Below, piece after piece: positions 16,666 to 26,414 of a stretch of 64,000 bases of DNA (within the stretch, counting starts at the first letter, position 1; each line of letters begins with the position of its first letter). The DNA is taken from the NCBI RefSeq assembly GCF_019336435.1, contig NZ_JAHWXQ010000002.1:372001-436000 (forward strand). Reading direction: 5' to 3'. The notes below the pieces were generated by a model. The model ran no database searches. It had not been told where the DNA came from and was given only the letters and a program-made list of their open reading frames with translations. The stretch is from Pontibacter populi (lineage in GTDB: Bacteria > Bacteroidota > Bacteroidia > Cytophagales > Hymenobacteraceae). Made by a program: the position numbers and the translations under genes.

Positions 16666-19600
16666 TTACGAATGCGGATTAACATAAGCCGGATCACCGC
16701 CGTCATCTTCATTTGGTCGGTTATCAGCCTGCGCCCTTAATTCGGCAAGGCCTTTTTTACCGTAGGCTAACCGGGTGATGATAACGTAGAGTACCGGCAC
16801 CACAAAGATGGCCAGGAACGTTGCCGCTAGCATACCACCAATTACAACCCAACCTATTGTCTGGCGCGATACCGCACCTGCACCTGTTGCGGTAGCCAGC
16901 GGAAGTACACCCAGAATAAAGGCAAGCGAGGTCATGATGATCGGGCGAAGACGCAGTTTTACAGCTTCTATAGTTGCTTCGATCAGTTCCATGCCCCGGT
17001 CCACCCGTTCTTTCGCAAACTCAACTATAAGGATAGCGTTCTTGGCTGCCAGACCGATCAGGGTGATCATACCGACCTGGGCATACACGTTGTTATCCAG
17101 TTTAGGAAGCAACGTTAAGGCAAGTATAGCACCAAACATACCCAACGGAATCGCAAACAAGATAGAGAATGGCACCGACCAGCTTTCGTAAAGGGCTGCC
17201 AGTAAGAGCAGTACCAATAAGATAGAAAGCGAGAAGATATAGATGGTGCTGCTACCCGCTGCCAGTTCTTCCCGGCTCAGACCTGTAAATTCGTACCCAT
17301 AACCGGCAGGTAATACTTGGTCTGCTACTTCTTCCAGGGCCTGCAGGGCCTGGCCTGAACTATAGCCCGGAGCGGCGCTACCGTTTATATCCACAGAGCG
17401 GAACAGGTTGTAGTGCGAAATAACCGGAGCATTCTCTACAATTTTAGTTGTTATCAGCGCACTGAGCGGTACAGATTCGCCCTGGCGGTTCATGACATAA
17501 AACTGTTTCAGGCTTTCGATGTCCATTCTGTAAGCTGTATCAGCCTGGGCCACAACCCTGAAGTTTCTTCCGTAACGCGTGAAGTCATTCACATAGCGGC
17601 TACCCATATACGTCGACATCGTGGCATATACATCGGCAATATTTACGCCAAGGCGCTTTGCTTTTTCACGGTCAACATCTACATGATAGCCCGGCGTTTT
17701 AGCTGTAAAGAAACTATAGGCCATGGCAATTTCAGGGCGTTGGTTGGCAGCTCCCAGGAACTGTCCCATTACCTGTTCCAGTTCTTTTACATCGCCAGCC
17801 TTCTGCTGCTGCAACACAAAACTGAAACCTCCTGAAGCACCCAGTCCAGGAATTGCAGGCGGCGCAACAACCAAGATATTCGCTTCTTTGATTCCGGCAA
17901 ACTTCTGTTGTAGTTCGGCCATTACGCCCTGTAATTTCTCAGCTTCTTCCTTCCTGTCTTCCCAGGGCTGCAGCTGCACGAAGAACGTACCACTGTTCGA
18001 TTTAAAGGAGAAGTTGATCGCGTTCAGTCCGGCGATGGAAGTATAATTCCGGATGGCCGGAACGGTTGCCATCTGCTCTCCTATCTCGGAAAGTATCGCT
18101 GATGTTCTGCTGGTAGAAGCACCTTCCGGCAACTCTATTGATACGAACAAGCGGCCTTCATCCTCGGTAGGTATAAAACCTGTCGGTTTATTGGCAAACA
18201 ACCCAAACGTACCCACATAAATACACGCCAGGAGAATAAGAACAAGTGGCGTAGCTTTAATGCTTTTGCGAACACCTGTCGAATAGGACTCCGTTGTGCG
18301 GGCAAACCAGTTATTAAATTTATAGAAGAACTTATTGATGCCCCTGGAGTTCTTGTTCACGTTCATCGGCTTAAGCATAATAGAGCAAAGTGCCGGTGTT
18401 AGTGTAAGTGCCACAAAGGCCGAAATAAGAACGGAGATAGCAATAGTGATAGCGAACTGCTGATACAGACGACCAACTATACCCGGTATAAAACCAACCG
18501 GAATAAATACGGCAGCCAGGATAAGCGCAATAGCAATTACCGGAGCCGTAATGTCCTTCATGGCCTTGCGGGTCGCCTCTCTGGCCGAGAGTTTTTCGTG
18601 GTCTATGTAATGCTGTACTGCCTCCACTACCACAATGGCATCATCCACCACAATACCTATCGAGAGTACGAAACCGAAAAGTGTCAGCGTATTGATCGTA
18701 AACCCGAGCGGGATAAAGAACACGAAGGTACCGATGATCGAAACCGGAATGGCAAGGATCGGGATAAGCGTAGCACGCCAGCTCTGCAGAAACAGGAATA
18801 CAACTATAATTACAAGTATAAGCGCCTCTACCAGTGTTTTTACCACTTCGTTGATAGACACCTGAACCACCGAAACGGTCTCAAAGGAAACGATGTAATC
18901 CACATCCGCCGGGAAAGATTTTCTCATCTCATCAAGCGCGGCATAAATGCCTTCGGCTGTATCCAGGGCGTTACTGCCCGGCGCCTGGTAGATCAGCATC
19001 ATGGTAGCCGGGTTACCGTTTATCTTGGCTTCGCGGCCATAGTCAAACTTACCGAATTCAATGCGAGCCACATCGCGCAGGTACACCACCGAACCGTCAG
19101 CAGGGTTGGTTCTGACTATAATGTCGCCGAACTGCTCCTGCGTCTGTAATCGTCCTGTTACCGTAATCGGGTACTGAAATGCCTGCGAGCTGTGCTGCGG
19201 TGAGTTACCTACTGTACCGGCCGCCACCTGCATGTTCTGTTCCTGAATGGCTGCCGTTATCTCGCCTGCACCAATGTTATATTGCGCCAGTTTATCCGGT
19301 TGCAGCCACACGCGCATACTAAAGTCCTGACCAATCGAGAAAATATCACCCACACCCTTTACACGCATTAAAGCGTCTTTCACATAGATGTTGGTATAGT
19401 TATCAAGAAACTGAACATCGTGGGTACGCTTAGGCGAGTAGATACCGATCACCATCATGATACTCGGGTTTCGCTTACGAACCGTAACGCCCAGGCGCCT
19501 TACTTCTTCCGGTAACGATGGCTGTGCGATACTGGCACGGTTCTGCACATCGAGCGTTGCAATATCAATGTCAGTACCAATTTCAAAGGTTACGGACATG

Positions 19601-19869
19601 TTCATCTGACCGGTACCTGTACTGGTTGAGGTGATGTAGGCCATGCCCGGCGAGCCGTTTATCTGTGTTTCTACGGGCGTAGCTACGGCCTGCTCTACCG
19701 TTAAAGCATCGGAACCCGTATAGTTAGCAGATACTGATACCGAAGGCGGCGAAATATCCGGGTATTGCGTTACAGGCAAATTCATCATGGCCAGCACACC
19801 TACCAACACGATCACAAGGGAGATCACGATAGAGGTAACGGGCCTTCTTATAAAAACATCTGAAATCAT
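16666..19869 (-). CDS. RND efflux pump inner-membrane transporter (HAE1, AcrB-like)
   Basis: The 1067-residue protein has the full AcrB layout: FIRRPVTSIVISLVI at the N-terminus, two periplasmic porter loops and 12 membrane segments. The proton-relay Asp pair is in GIVVDDAIVVVE (TM4) and the TM10 Lys is in GLAAKNAILIVEFAKE. Length is normal for HAE1 multidrug exporters. It is the third gene of a tolC-acrA-acrB-type operon, 38 bases after the adaptor gene, with a terminator behind it. Substrates cannot be read from sequence. Confidence 0.95.
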   Translation of the reverse strand: MISDVFIRRPVTSIVISLVIVLVGVLAMMNLPVTQYPDISPPSVSVSANYTGSDALTVEQAVATPVETQINGSPGMAYITSTSTGTGQMNMSVTFEIGTDIDIATLDVQNRASIAQPSLPEEVRRLGVTVRKRNPSIMMVIGIYSPKRTHDVQFLDNYTNIYVKDALMRVKGVGDIFSIGQDFSMRVWLQPDKLAQYNIGAGEITAAIQEQNMQVAAGTVGNSPQHSSQAFQYPITVTGRLQTQEQFGDIIVRTNPADGSVVYLRDVARIEFGKFDYGREAKINGNPATMMLIYQAPGSNALDTAEGIYAALDEMRKSFPADVDYIVSFETVSVVQVSINEVVKTLVEALILVIIVVFLFLQSWRATLIPILAIPVSIIGTFVFFIPLGFTINTLTLFGFVLSIGIVVDDAIVVVEAVQHYIDHEKLSAREATRKAMKDITAPVIAIALILAAVFIPVGFIPGIVGRLYQQFAITIAISVLISAFVALTLTPALCSIMLKPMNVNKNSRGINKFFYKFNNWFARTTESYSTGVRKSIKATPLVLILLACIYVGTFGLFANKPTGFIPTEDEGRLFVSIELPEGASTSRTSAILSEIGEQMATVPAIRNYTSIAGLNAINFSFKSNSGTFFVQLQPWEDRKEEAEKLQGVMAELQQKFAGIKEANILVVAPPAIPGLGASGGFSFVLQQQKAGDVKELEQVMGQFLGAANQRPEIAMAYSFFTAKTPGYHVDVDREKAKRLGVNIADVYATMSTYMGSRYVNDFTRYGRNFRVVAQADTAYRMDIESLKQFYVMNRQGESVPLSALITTKIVENAPVISHYNLFRSVDINGSAAPGYSSGQALQALEEVADQVLPAGYGYEFTGLSREELAAGSSTIYIFSLSILLVLLLLAALYESWSVPFSILFAIPLGMFGAILALTLLPKLDNNVYAQVGMITLIGLAAKNAILIVEFAKERVDRGMELIEATIEAVKLRLRPIIMTSLAFILGVLPLATATGAGAVSRQTIGWVVIGGMLAATFLAIFVVPVLYVIITRLAYGKKGLAELRAQADNRPNEDDGGDPAYVNPHS

Positions 19870-19907
19870 ATTTCTTCTTAAAATCTCTGCTGGAAATTGA
19901 TCAGGAA

Positions 19908-21053
19908 TTACTTTTTACCCGCTGCCTGCGGCTGTCCCTGTTGCGGAGCGCCTACCTGTACTTTAGCTCCCTGGCGCAATCGCTGAATACCTTCAACTAC
20001 AATGTTCTGGCCTTCTTTCAGTCCTTCGCGGACTACCACATTTCCGCTAAGGCGGGTACCCAGGTCAACATTTTGCTGTACTACAGAATCGCCCTGCACT
20101 ACATAAACAAAGTATTCGCCCAACTGCTCTGTAACGGCTTTATAAGGGATAACCACCTGTTCGCCAATATCCTGGTTCAGCACGGCTAAACTCACTGTCA
20201 TACCTGGTATCAGCATTTCTTCCGGGTTCGGGAATTCAACCCTAACCGTAGTGGTACCTGACTGGCGACCAATTGCCCTGTCAATGACAAGGAGTTTACC
20301 GGGATGCGGATAAATTTCACCGTTGTTCAGGCGGATCGTGAAAAGTGAATCGGGCTGGTTGCCTTGCTTTAAACTGCTGAAACGGGCTATTTCCTGCTCA
20401 TTAATAGAAAAATCAACGGCGATCGGGTCTGAAGAAGAGATGGTGTTTAAAAGCGGCTGCCCCGGTGACACCTGTGCTCCTACCCTAACCTGTGAAATAC
20501 CAATTCTACCGGTAAACGGCGCATTGATGACAGAATAATTCAGGTCAGTGGAAGCGCTGCGAACCTGTGCCTGTGCAGCAGAAAGCTGTGCCCGGGCGGT
20601 TTGTACTTCGGTGCGCGCATAATCTACCTGCTGGCGGGCGATGGCATCACGTTCAGCCAGTCTCTCGTAGCGTTCCAGGTCCTTTTCGGCTCTTGCCAGG
20701 TTAGCTCTGGCACTTTGCACACTTGCCTGCGCCGACTGTATGCCAGACTGGTATTTGCTCTGATCTATTTCGTATAGTTTCTGGCCTTTGGTAACACGTT
20801 GCCCGTCTTTCACAAATATGTTTGTGATGTAGCCAGCTACCTGGGGGCGTAATTCTACTTCCTGCAGGGGTACTACGGTTGCCGGGTAGGTATCTATGCC
20901 TGTTACCCGTTCTTCTTTTACCTGGTAGGTATTTACCGGAACGGCCATGGCGGCAGGGTTCATCTGCTGCTGCGCACCTTCGTCGCCACCGCAGGATGCA
21001 AGTATAACCGAACTAAGTATGGCTGCAGTTAACCAGGAGTATCTATTTTTCAT
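19908..21053 (-). CDS. RND efflux periplasmic adaptor (AcrA-like lipoprotein)
   Basis: The 381-residue protein starts with a lipoprotein signal (LSSVILASCGGD, Cys about 21). It then has a lipoyl half-motif (GYITNIFVKDGQRVTKGQKLYEID), a coiled-coil hairpin rich in Ala/Gln/Arg, and beta-barrel and membrane-proximal domains. It links the transporter to the outer-membrane channel. It lies 17 bases after the channel gene and before the transporter gene. Confidence 0.93.
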   Translation of the reverse strand: MKNRYSWLTAAILSSVILASCGGDEGAQQQMNPAAMAVPVNTYQVKEERVTGIDTYPATVVPLQEVELRPQVAGYITNIFVKDGQRVTKGQKLYEIDQSKYQSGIQSAQASVQSARANLARAEKDLERYERLAERDAIARQQVDYARTEVQTARAQLSAAQAQVRSASTDLNYSVINAPFTGRIGISQVRVGAQVSPGQPLLNTISSSDPIAVDFSINEQEIARFSSLKQGNQPDSLFTIRLNNGEIYPHPGKLLVIDRAIGRQSGTTTVRVEFPNPEEMLIPGMTVSLAVLNQDIGEQVVIPYKAVTEQLGEYFVYVVQGDSVVQQNVDLGTRLSGNVVVREGLKEGQNIVVEGIQRLRQGAKVQVGAPQQGQPQAAGKK

Positions 21054-21070
21054 TGTGCTGTTCAGTGATT

Positions 21071-22402
21071 TTATCGGTTGGTATCTATAGTTCCTAATGC
21101 CCGCTGCAGATCAAGTTTGCTCGACATGACATTATAAAGCGCATTGTAATAATTGAGTTGAGTGGTGCGGAGCTCCGTTTCAGCCACGATCAGGTCCACG
21201 TAAGCTTTCACGCCTTCGTCGTACTGTAGCTTGATGATCTCGTACACTTCTTCGGCCATCTGCAGGTTATTTTGTAGCGTACGCCATTCGGTATAGTCGC
21301 TTTTATAGTTGGCGAGCGCCGTCTGGTATTCTGTGTTCAGTACACGTCTGGTATCTTCTATTTCCACATCCAGCCTGTCTTCTTCCAGCTGTGCTATTTT
21401 CAGGTTTTGCAATCTCCTGGTGCCCTGGAAAATAGGTAAGGAAATCTGCAGCCCGACCGCCGAAGTTGGGAAGGATTGGGTATACAGGTCAGCCAGCTGG
21501 TTATTGAAATAGACAAGGTTATAGTTACCGAAAGCAGAAACCGTCGGCAGGAAGCTCCATTTGTTATAAGCAGTGTTCAGGCGCAGAATTTCGCGACGGG
21601 ATTGCAGTTGCTGTAGTTCTATCCTGTTTTCGTAGGCCAGTAGCTGGGTAGTATCCATCATTACGGCCTGCTCCATGCGGTTATAGTTGTACGCCAGGCT
21701 CAGGTCCTGGTCAACCGGGTAGCCCATCAGCTGTTTTAAATAAGCGATCCCGGATTTTATAGTTTCCTGTGCCCGTTTTCTGTCGCTGCGGATGTTAGCC
21801 AATGTGATAGCGGCGCGCTGGTAGTCTGTTTTATCAACAATTCCTACTTCGTACCTGCTTTTGGCATCATTGTACTGTTTTTGCTGGCGGGCTATATTCA
21901 GGTCCAGAATGCGAAGCTGCTCTTGTGTAAACAGCACATTGTAGTACGCTTTGCTAACTTCAACTACTGTATTAATGCGGGTTGAGGTAATCTGCTGGCC
22001 GAGTAATCTCCGGGTAGAACCTGCTGCGCGGGAAGCCAGTAGTAAGCTGCTGCTAAAGATGTTCTGTGTTGCCTGCAGCGCAATACTGGAGTTATAGTTA
22101 TTACCCAGCGTAACAATCTCATCACCGAATTGCTGCTGCTGTCTTTTTATATTGTAGCTACCTCCGTATGTTGCCGAGATCTGCGGAAACCAGCCCGAAA
22201 GGTTCGCTCTGATTTCACGTTCTCCAATGGCTTCATCGATCAGCGCCTGCTCTACTGTCGCCCTGTTTTCCAACGCATAATTTACACACTGCTCCAGAGT
22301 CAGGCTGTCTGTTGTTGCTACTGAATCGGTTTGTGCCAGCAGCACTCCGGGAAACAACAGGCAGGCAATAAGCAGTATTTTTGCTCGTATCAATAATTTC
22401 AT
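21071..22402 (-). CDS. TolC-family outer-membrane efflux channel
   Basis: The 443-residue product has a signal peptide (to VLLAQ, about residue 24) and two outer-membrane-factor repeats with long helical segments (LTLEQCVNYALENRATVEQA; YQTALANYKSDYTEWRTLQNN; YDEGVKAYVDLIVAETELRTTQLNYYNALY). It is the first gene of the efflux operon and should form the trimeric exit duct for the AcrA/AcrB pair. The TetR gene lies 151 bases upstream in the same direction. Confidence 0.93.
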   Translation of the reverse strand: MKLLIRAKILLIACLLFPGVLLAQTDSVATTDSLTLEQCVNYALENRATVEQALIDEAIGEREIRANLSGWFPQISATYGGSYNIKRQQQQFGDEIVTLGNNYNSSIALQATQNIFSSSLLLASRAAGSTRRLLGQQITSTRINTVVEVSKAYYNVLFTQEQLRILDLNIARQQKQYNDAKSRYEVGIVDKTDYQRAAITLANIRSDRKRAQETIKSGIAYLKQLMGYPVDQDLSLAYNYNRMEQAVMMDTTQLLAYENRIELQQLQSRREILRLNTAYNKWSFLPTVSAFGNYNLVYFNNQLADLYTQSFPTSAVGLQISLPIFQGTRRLQNLKIAQLEEDRLDVEIEDTRRVLNTEYQTALANYKSDYTEWRTLQNNLQMAEEVYEIIKLQYDEGVKAYVDLIVAETELRTTQLNYYNALYNVMSSKLDLQRALGTIDTNR

Positions 22403-22553
22403 TTACTATAAAGTCTTCTGTATTTGAGTTGTGTTAACAGGTAAAAGCACTGGTTAAGGGTGGGTCTATAGTTGGATTCTTTTTTCCCATAGTTTGCGGA
22501 TCAAGGTTTAAACATCTTTATAGTTGTAAGTAAGTACATGCTATAGTTTATAG

Positions 22554-23129
22554 TTAATTAGTGCGTTGCATGCCGTCCCAGAATATCTGCGGGATCAGTT
22601 CTAACTCTTTCCGCTCAAGTACTAACCAGCCAGATGAAACAAGCCTGACCGTAGAAATAATGTTGCTGTGCATCAGCGTTCCCAATACATTAGTTCCTAT
22701 CGGCTTTAACTGCTCCTCCCTTATTCCGCGCTCAAAGAAAGTGGATAGTAGCTCGTGGAGCTCATCCTGTTCCGGTGACGGCCTTGCAGTGTTGTAGGGT
22801 GAGTTTACAAACTGCTCAAAGAATTTGAGTACTTCCGGATTCTCGCGGTAAAAACTATATAACCCGAACCACAGGTTAAAGAAACATGCTTTAAAAGAGA
22901 TTGTTTCGCAGTTTTCTTTTTTTATTACAGCGATTACCTGCTGCTGCACATACGTAAAAAGCTCCCCTATCAGCTGATCCTTACTTCCAAAGTAGTGGTA
23001 AATAGTGCCGGCTGCCACCCCGGCATGTTTGGCAACCATGCTCATCGGGGTGCCATGGAAGCCATTTTCGCGCACAAGTTTCAGGGTACTCTCAAATATT
23101 GCCCGCTTCTTTTCTGCTATCGGCTCCAT
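22554..23129 (-). CDS. TetR-family regulator of the efflux operon
   Basis: The 191-residue protein has the N-terminal TetR helix-turn-helix (KRAIFESTLKLVRENGFHG, MVAKHAGVAAGTIYHYFGSKDQLIGELF) and a ligand-binding C-terminal domain. Its position directly upstream of tolC, in the same direction, suggests it represses the efflux genes and itself. A TACCTTTG -7 element lies 37 bases upstream of its start. The 151-base gap to tolC holds three TATAGTT copies but no obvious long operator palindrome. Confidence 0.88.
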   Translation of the reverse strand: MEPIAEKKRAIFESTLKLVRENGFHGTPMSMVAKHAGVAAGTIYHYFGSKDQLIGELFTYVQQQVIAVIKKENCETISFKACFFNLWFGLYSFYRENPEVLKFFEQFVNSPYNTARPSPEQDELHELLSTFFERGIREEQLKPIGTNVLGTLMHSNIISTVRLVSSGWLVLERKELELIPQIFWDGMQRTN

Positions 23130-23165
23130 GCTCCTTTACTTCCAATTGAATGTTCATTCGGTCTG

Positions 23166-23173
23166 CAAAGGTA
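23166..23173 (-). promoter_or_regulatory. -7 element of the TetR gene
   Basis: The minus strand reads TACCTTTG (TAnnTTTG consensus) with a TTTC 19 bases upstream as a weak -33 element. The start codon is 37 bases downstream. Confidence 0.6.
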
Positions 23174-23320
23174 AGATGATTTTCCACTTTCTGAAAGCCT
23201 GGCGGCATTAACAGCCCGTAAAATTGGATAAACGGCACTTATTTCGTTGTATATAACCGGGTTAATGCAGCTTAACGTAAATATAGAAATAAAGCTTTTT
23301 TGAACTTAAACCCTACGGCA

Positions 23321-23779
23321 ATGACCCAATTATCTGAGATCCGGTACCCCCGGGGCGTAAACAGCGCAAACAATCCCATCTGGATGGATGGGTTGCGTGT
23401 GCTTCTGGGACTTTTCTTACTCATAAAAGGGATCCTGTTTTTAGAGCATACTACCGATGTCTTTCGCATTTTTGGAGCAGAGCAGGATATTGTTTCTGCC
23501 GGCAAAGCCCATTTCCTGACCAGCATGGTTCATATTGTTGGTGGGCTGATGATCATGTTCGGGATGCTGACAAGGCTGGCCCTGCTGTGCCAGATTCCTA
23601 TTCTGCTGGGAGCTTTGCTGATCGTAAACCCGCAACGGGGTGTGAACTTTGGAAATACAGAACTTATTCTTTCGCTTATAGTTACCGGCCTGATCGTGTT
23701 TTTTATGATCGTGGGTCCGGGCAGGTACTCTGTCGATAATAAGATACTTCGGCCAAAACCAAATACTGAGGAAGAGTAA
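23321..23779 (+). CDS. DoxX-like membrane protein
   Basis: From the ATG at 23321 the product has 152 residues and four membrane segments, with LLLIKGILFLEHTTDVF, HIVGGLMIMFGMLTRLALLCQIPILLGALLIV and LILSLIVTGLIVFFMIVGPG. This pattern resembles the DoxX/DoxD superfamily. A TTG seven codons earlier (23300) is possible, but ATG is preferred. Function of such small proteins is generally unknown. It is a single gene ended by the shared hairpin at 23805-23848. Confidence 0.65.
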   Translation: MTQLSEIRYPRGVNSANNPIWMDGLRVLLGLFLLIKGILFLEHTTDVFRIFGAEQDIVSAGKAHFLTSMVHIVGGLMIMFGMLTRLALLCQIPILLGALLIVNPQRGVNFGNTELILSLIVTGLIVFFMIVGPGRYSVDNKILRPKPNTEEE

Positions 23780-23804
23780 GTTACCTGCACGCATCAAAAA
23801 AGAG

Positions 23805-23848
23805 GAGCCTATAGTTTGCAGTTGGAATCAAGTGCAAACTATAGGCTC
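23805..23848 (+). terminator. Bidirectional hairpin built from motif copies
   Basis: Arms GAGCCTATAGTTTGCA (23805-23820) and its exact complement (23833-23848) enclose 12 bases, with an A-run before and a T-rich stretch after. Each arm contains a CTATAGTTTG motif, so two inverted motif copies form the stem between converging genes. Confidence 0.85.
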
Positions 23849-23918
23849 TAATTTTATGCCGCGCTTACAGTTACTGCTCTGATGCAGCAAACTATAGCCT
23901 ACCAAACTTAGGTTGGTT

Positions 23919-26105
23919 TTACAGCAGGTTCAGCTTAATACCGCCGTTTATTACCCGGCCATCGACAGGCGCAAATATCTCGCTGAATTCGGGGTTGGTA
24001 ATGCTGCCGGAGTATATGTCTCCGAATTTGCTTTGCCGGGTATCAAAAATGTTTTCGAAGTTCAGGAATAAGGAAAACCGGTTAAACATTTTCTCCACCA
24101 TCACGCCATTTATCCAGTAGTCCTGCCCACGGCTGCCGTTGGTTAATTGCTGTTCGCTGAAATAGTAAGCCTCCAGCCCTATCCTGAAATTATCTTCCTT
24201 TTCCAGCATCAGCACGGTATTTACCCGGTGCTTTGGTGTCAGGGGCATGTCGGTAACGGTGCCGTTGTAATGCTGCCTGGCATCGGTGTAAGTGTAGCCC
24301 AGGAACAGTTTCACCCATTCGTAGCCAAACTTCATATTCGTTTCCACGCCCTTGGTATCTATGTTGCCGTTGGCATTCCGGAACTCATAAAGGTTATCCG
24401 GGCGCAGTGTCAGGATCAGCGGGTTATTAAGATAAGTGTAAAAGAACATGTGGTTGATGCTGAATGTAACATCCTCCCCTATCAGGGTATTATAGTTGAT
24501 GTCAAGGTTTCCACCAATGGAAGTTTCGGCTTCTGTCTGACTGATGTTGAGCGGCAGGATATTTCTGAAAGTAAGATTCTCGGCTTCCTGGGTAAAGATT
24601 GTAGGTGTTTTATAGCCCATGCCACCCCCGATACGCGATGTCAGGCGATCACTCACCCGGAATAAAGCAGAAACCCGTGGCAGCACAAACACTCCTTTGG
24701 ATTTATTGGCCGGCTCAGGAGTTACATAGTCAGTTCGAAGCCCGGATTCCAGTACAAACCAGTCTACAGGGGTAAACGTGTTCTGCACAAAGGCGCCTAT
24801 AATAGTATTATCGTAATTCCTCTTGCCCACAGCGTCTGCCTGCCTTTCCGAGAACTTATCTGTCCAGAGGTTTGCGCCTAGTACCCAATCCGTTTTTTCG
24901 CTGTTCAAACTATAAGCCACTTCGCTGAAACTGGCTGTCTGCTTGCCCCGGAAATCATAATCAGGTACCGCAATTTCCCGGTTATAAAGGCTTACACTGT
25001 TTTTAACAGAGATCAACGAGTGATCTGAAAGTTTGTGCTCCAGGTTAAACTGCGTGGAAAGTCTTTCGGTGTTGTTCTCTTCAAAATAATAGTCGCCTGC
25101 TTCTCCATCAATATGGCGCATATCGCCACCCAGTCGGTCTTCCTTAGAGGCATTTACCCCAAACGAAAGTTGCGTTTTCTCGCCCGGATAGTAATAAAGT
25201 GTAGGGTTGGCTGAATACCGCTCGAAATCCGGAATGGCCGAAAGGCCGATATCTGCCGGATCGTAGGCCTGGTTGGCATTGCGTGAAGCAAAAACTGTTA
25301 CTCCAAATTTACCAAACCGTTTCCCGTAAAAAGCGCTCAGGTCAAGCCCCTTGGCACTGGTTGCATTTGCCATAAAGCTCAGCTCACCTTCTTCTGTCGG
25401 TTTTTTTGTGATCAGGTTTACCAGTCCGGCAATGGCCCCGCCTCCGTACAGCGTAGACGAACTACCCTTGATCACCTCTACCTGGTACAGGTTAAGCGGG
25501 GGAATCTGCATAATACTCAGGCCACTTGAAAATCCGGAGTAGAGTGGGAAACCGTCCTGCAGAATCTGTGTATAGCGCCCGTCGAGGCCCTGAATCCGGA
25601 TATTGGCATTGGCGCTGGTGGCGGATGTTTGCTGTGTCTGGATGCCGGTACTCTCGCTCAGCAACATGCGAATATCGCCGGGTTTCATATTGGCTTTTTC
25701 GCCCAGTTCTTCCAGTGTAATGGCTTCTACCCGCGTCGGAATATCCTCTATGGTGCGGCTGCTACGCGTGGTGGTAACGACCACTTCTTCCAGCTCTTCG
25801 CCTGCCGGCGCTAAAAGCACCACCAACGGACCTGCCTGGTTAACCGGGAAAGTAATGGTATCTACCCGTTCTTCATACCCGACATAACTATAGCGGATAA
25901 GCTGTTTGCCTGTAGGTATGTTTGTTAACCCGAGTTCGCCGCGGGTGTTGGTACTCGCTCCGATGCTGGTCCCTTGTACGGCTGCTGTTGCCCCTACCAA
26001 AGGTTGCTGCGTTTCGCTGTCTTTGATGATTACCTGAAGCGAATTCTGGCCGAATGCTACCGTGTTACAGAACACAACAAGTAGTGCGGCAATATATTTT
26101 TTCAT
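23919..26105 (-). CDS. TonB-dependent outer-membrane receptor
   Basis: I chose the ATG at 26105, which starts a clean signal peptide (MKKYIAALLVVFCNTVAFGQ); an in-frame ATG 48 bases earlier adds an implausible leader. The 728-residue protein has a carboxypeptidase-regulatory-like domain (about 25-105), a plug domain (PTRVEAITLEELGEKANMKP, IRIQGLDGRYTQILQDGFPLY, VIKGSSSTLYGGGAIAGLVNLIT) and a 22-strand-type barrel. This domain order is typical of Bacteroidota siderophore or metal receptors. No partner lipoprotein gene is adjacent, so the ligand is unknown. A full AACTATAGTT lies in the leader at 26129-26138. Confidence 0.9.
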   Translation of the reverse strand: MKKYIAALLVVFCNTVAFGQNSLQVIIKDSETQQPLVGATAAVQGTSIGASTNTRGELGLTNIPTGKQLIRYSYVGYEERVDTITFPVNQAGPLVVLLAPAGEELEEVVVTTTRSSRTIEDIPTRVEAITLEELGEKANMKPGDIRMLLSESTGIQTQQTSATSANANIRIQGLDGRYTQILQDGFPLYSGFSSGLSIMQIPPLNLYQVEVIKGSSSTLYGGGAIAGLVNLITKKPTEEGELSFMANATSAKGLDLSAFYGKRFGKFGVTVFASRNANQAYDPADIGLSAIPDFERYSANPTLYYYPGEKTQLSFGVNASKEDRLGGDMRHIDGEAGDYYFEENNTERLSTQFNLEHKLSDHSLISVKNSVSLYNREIAVPDYDFRGKQTASFSEVAYSLNSEKTDWVLGANLWTDKFSERQADAVGKRNYDNTIIGAFVQNTFTPVDWFVLESGLRTDYVTPEPANKSKGVFVLPRVSALFRVSDRLTSRIGGGMGYKTPTIFTQEAENLTFRNILPLNISQTEAETSIGGNLDINYNTLIGEDVTFSINHMFFYTYLNNPLILTLRPDNLYEFRNANGNIDTKGVETNMKFGYEWVKLFLGYTYTDARQHYNGTVTDMPLTPKHRVNTVLMLEKEDNFRIGLEAYYFSEQQLTNGSRGQDYWINGVMVEKMFNRFSLFLNFENIFDTRQSKFGDIYSGSITNPEFSEIFAPVDGRVINGGIKLNLL

Positions 26106-26242
26106 TACAGATGAGGTGTTGAGGTACAAACTATAGTTCCTGTGGTAAAGCACTGAAGGAGCAGTATAGTTTTCAATATTTTGAACTTCTCAGATCTCGC
26201 ATTTACCCGAACTAGGTTACTCTTTTCGCAAGCCCTGGCACG

Positions 26243-26250
26243 CAAAGGTA
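26243..26250 (-). promoter_or_regulatory. -7 element of the TonB receptor gene
   Basis: The minus strand reads TACCTTTG, an exact TAnnTTTG match. It implies a leader of about 130 bases before the receptor ATG. The leader contains short complementary pieces, but I cannot match it to a known riboswitch. Confidence 0.55.
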
Positions 26251-26414
26251 GGGAGTTTCGGCGTAAACTATACGTTCAAAGCCGTTTCCCTGCCTCTGGC
26301 AATAGAACCGTCTACCTGTTTTACTGCTTTAAACTATAGTTGTAATCATAAACTGAAAACAGAAAGTGGCACAAACTTCTAAACTATTATAGTTCGTAGT
26401 AGCTTTACGTTTCT

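Noticed and set aside
23300-23320. TTG start for the DoxX-like gene
   Set aside because: An ATG seven codons later is in frame and gives the normal family start.
26138-26250. Possible riboswitch in the TonB receptor leader
   Set aside because: The leader is long enough and has short complementary pieces, but conserved TPP or cobalamin core motifs are not found, so only the -7 element is reported.
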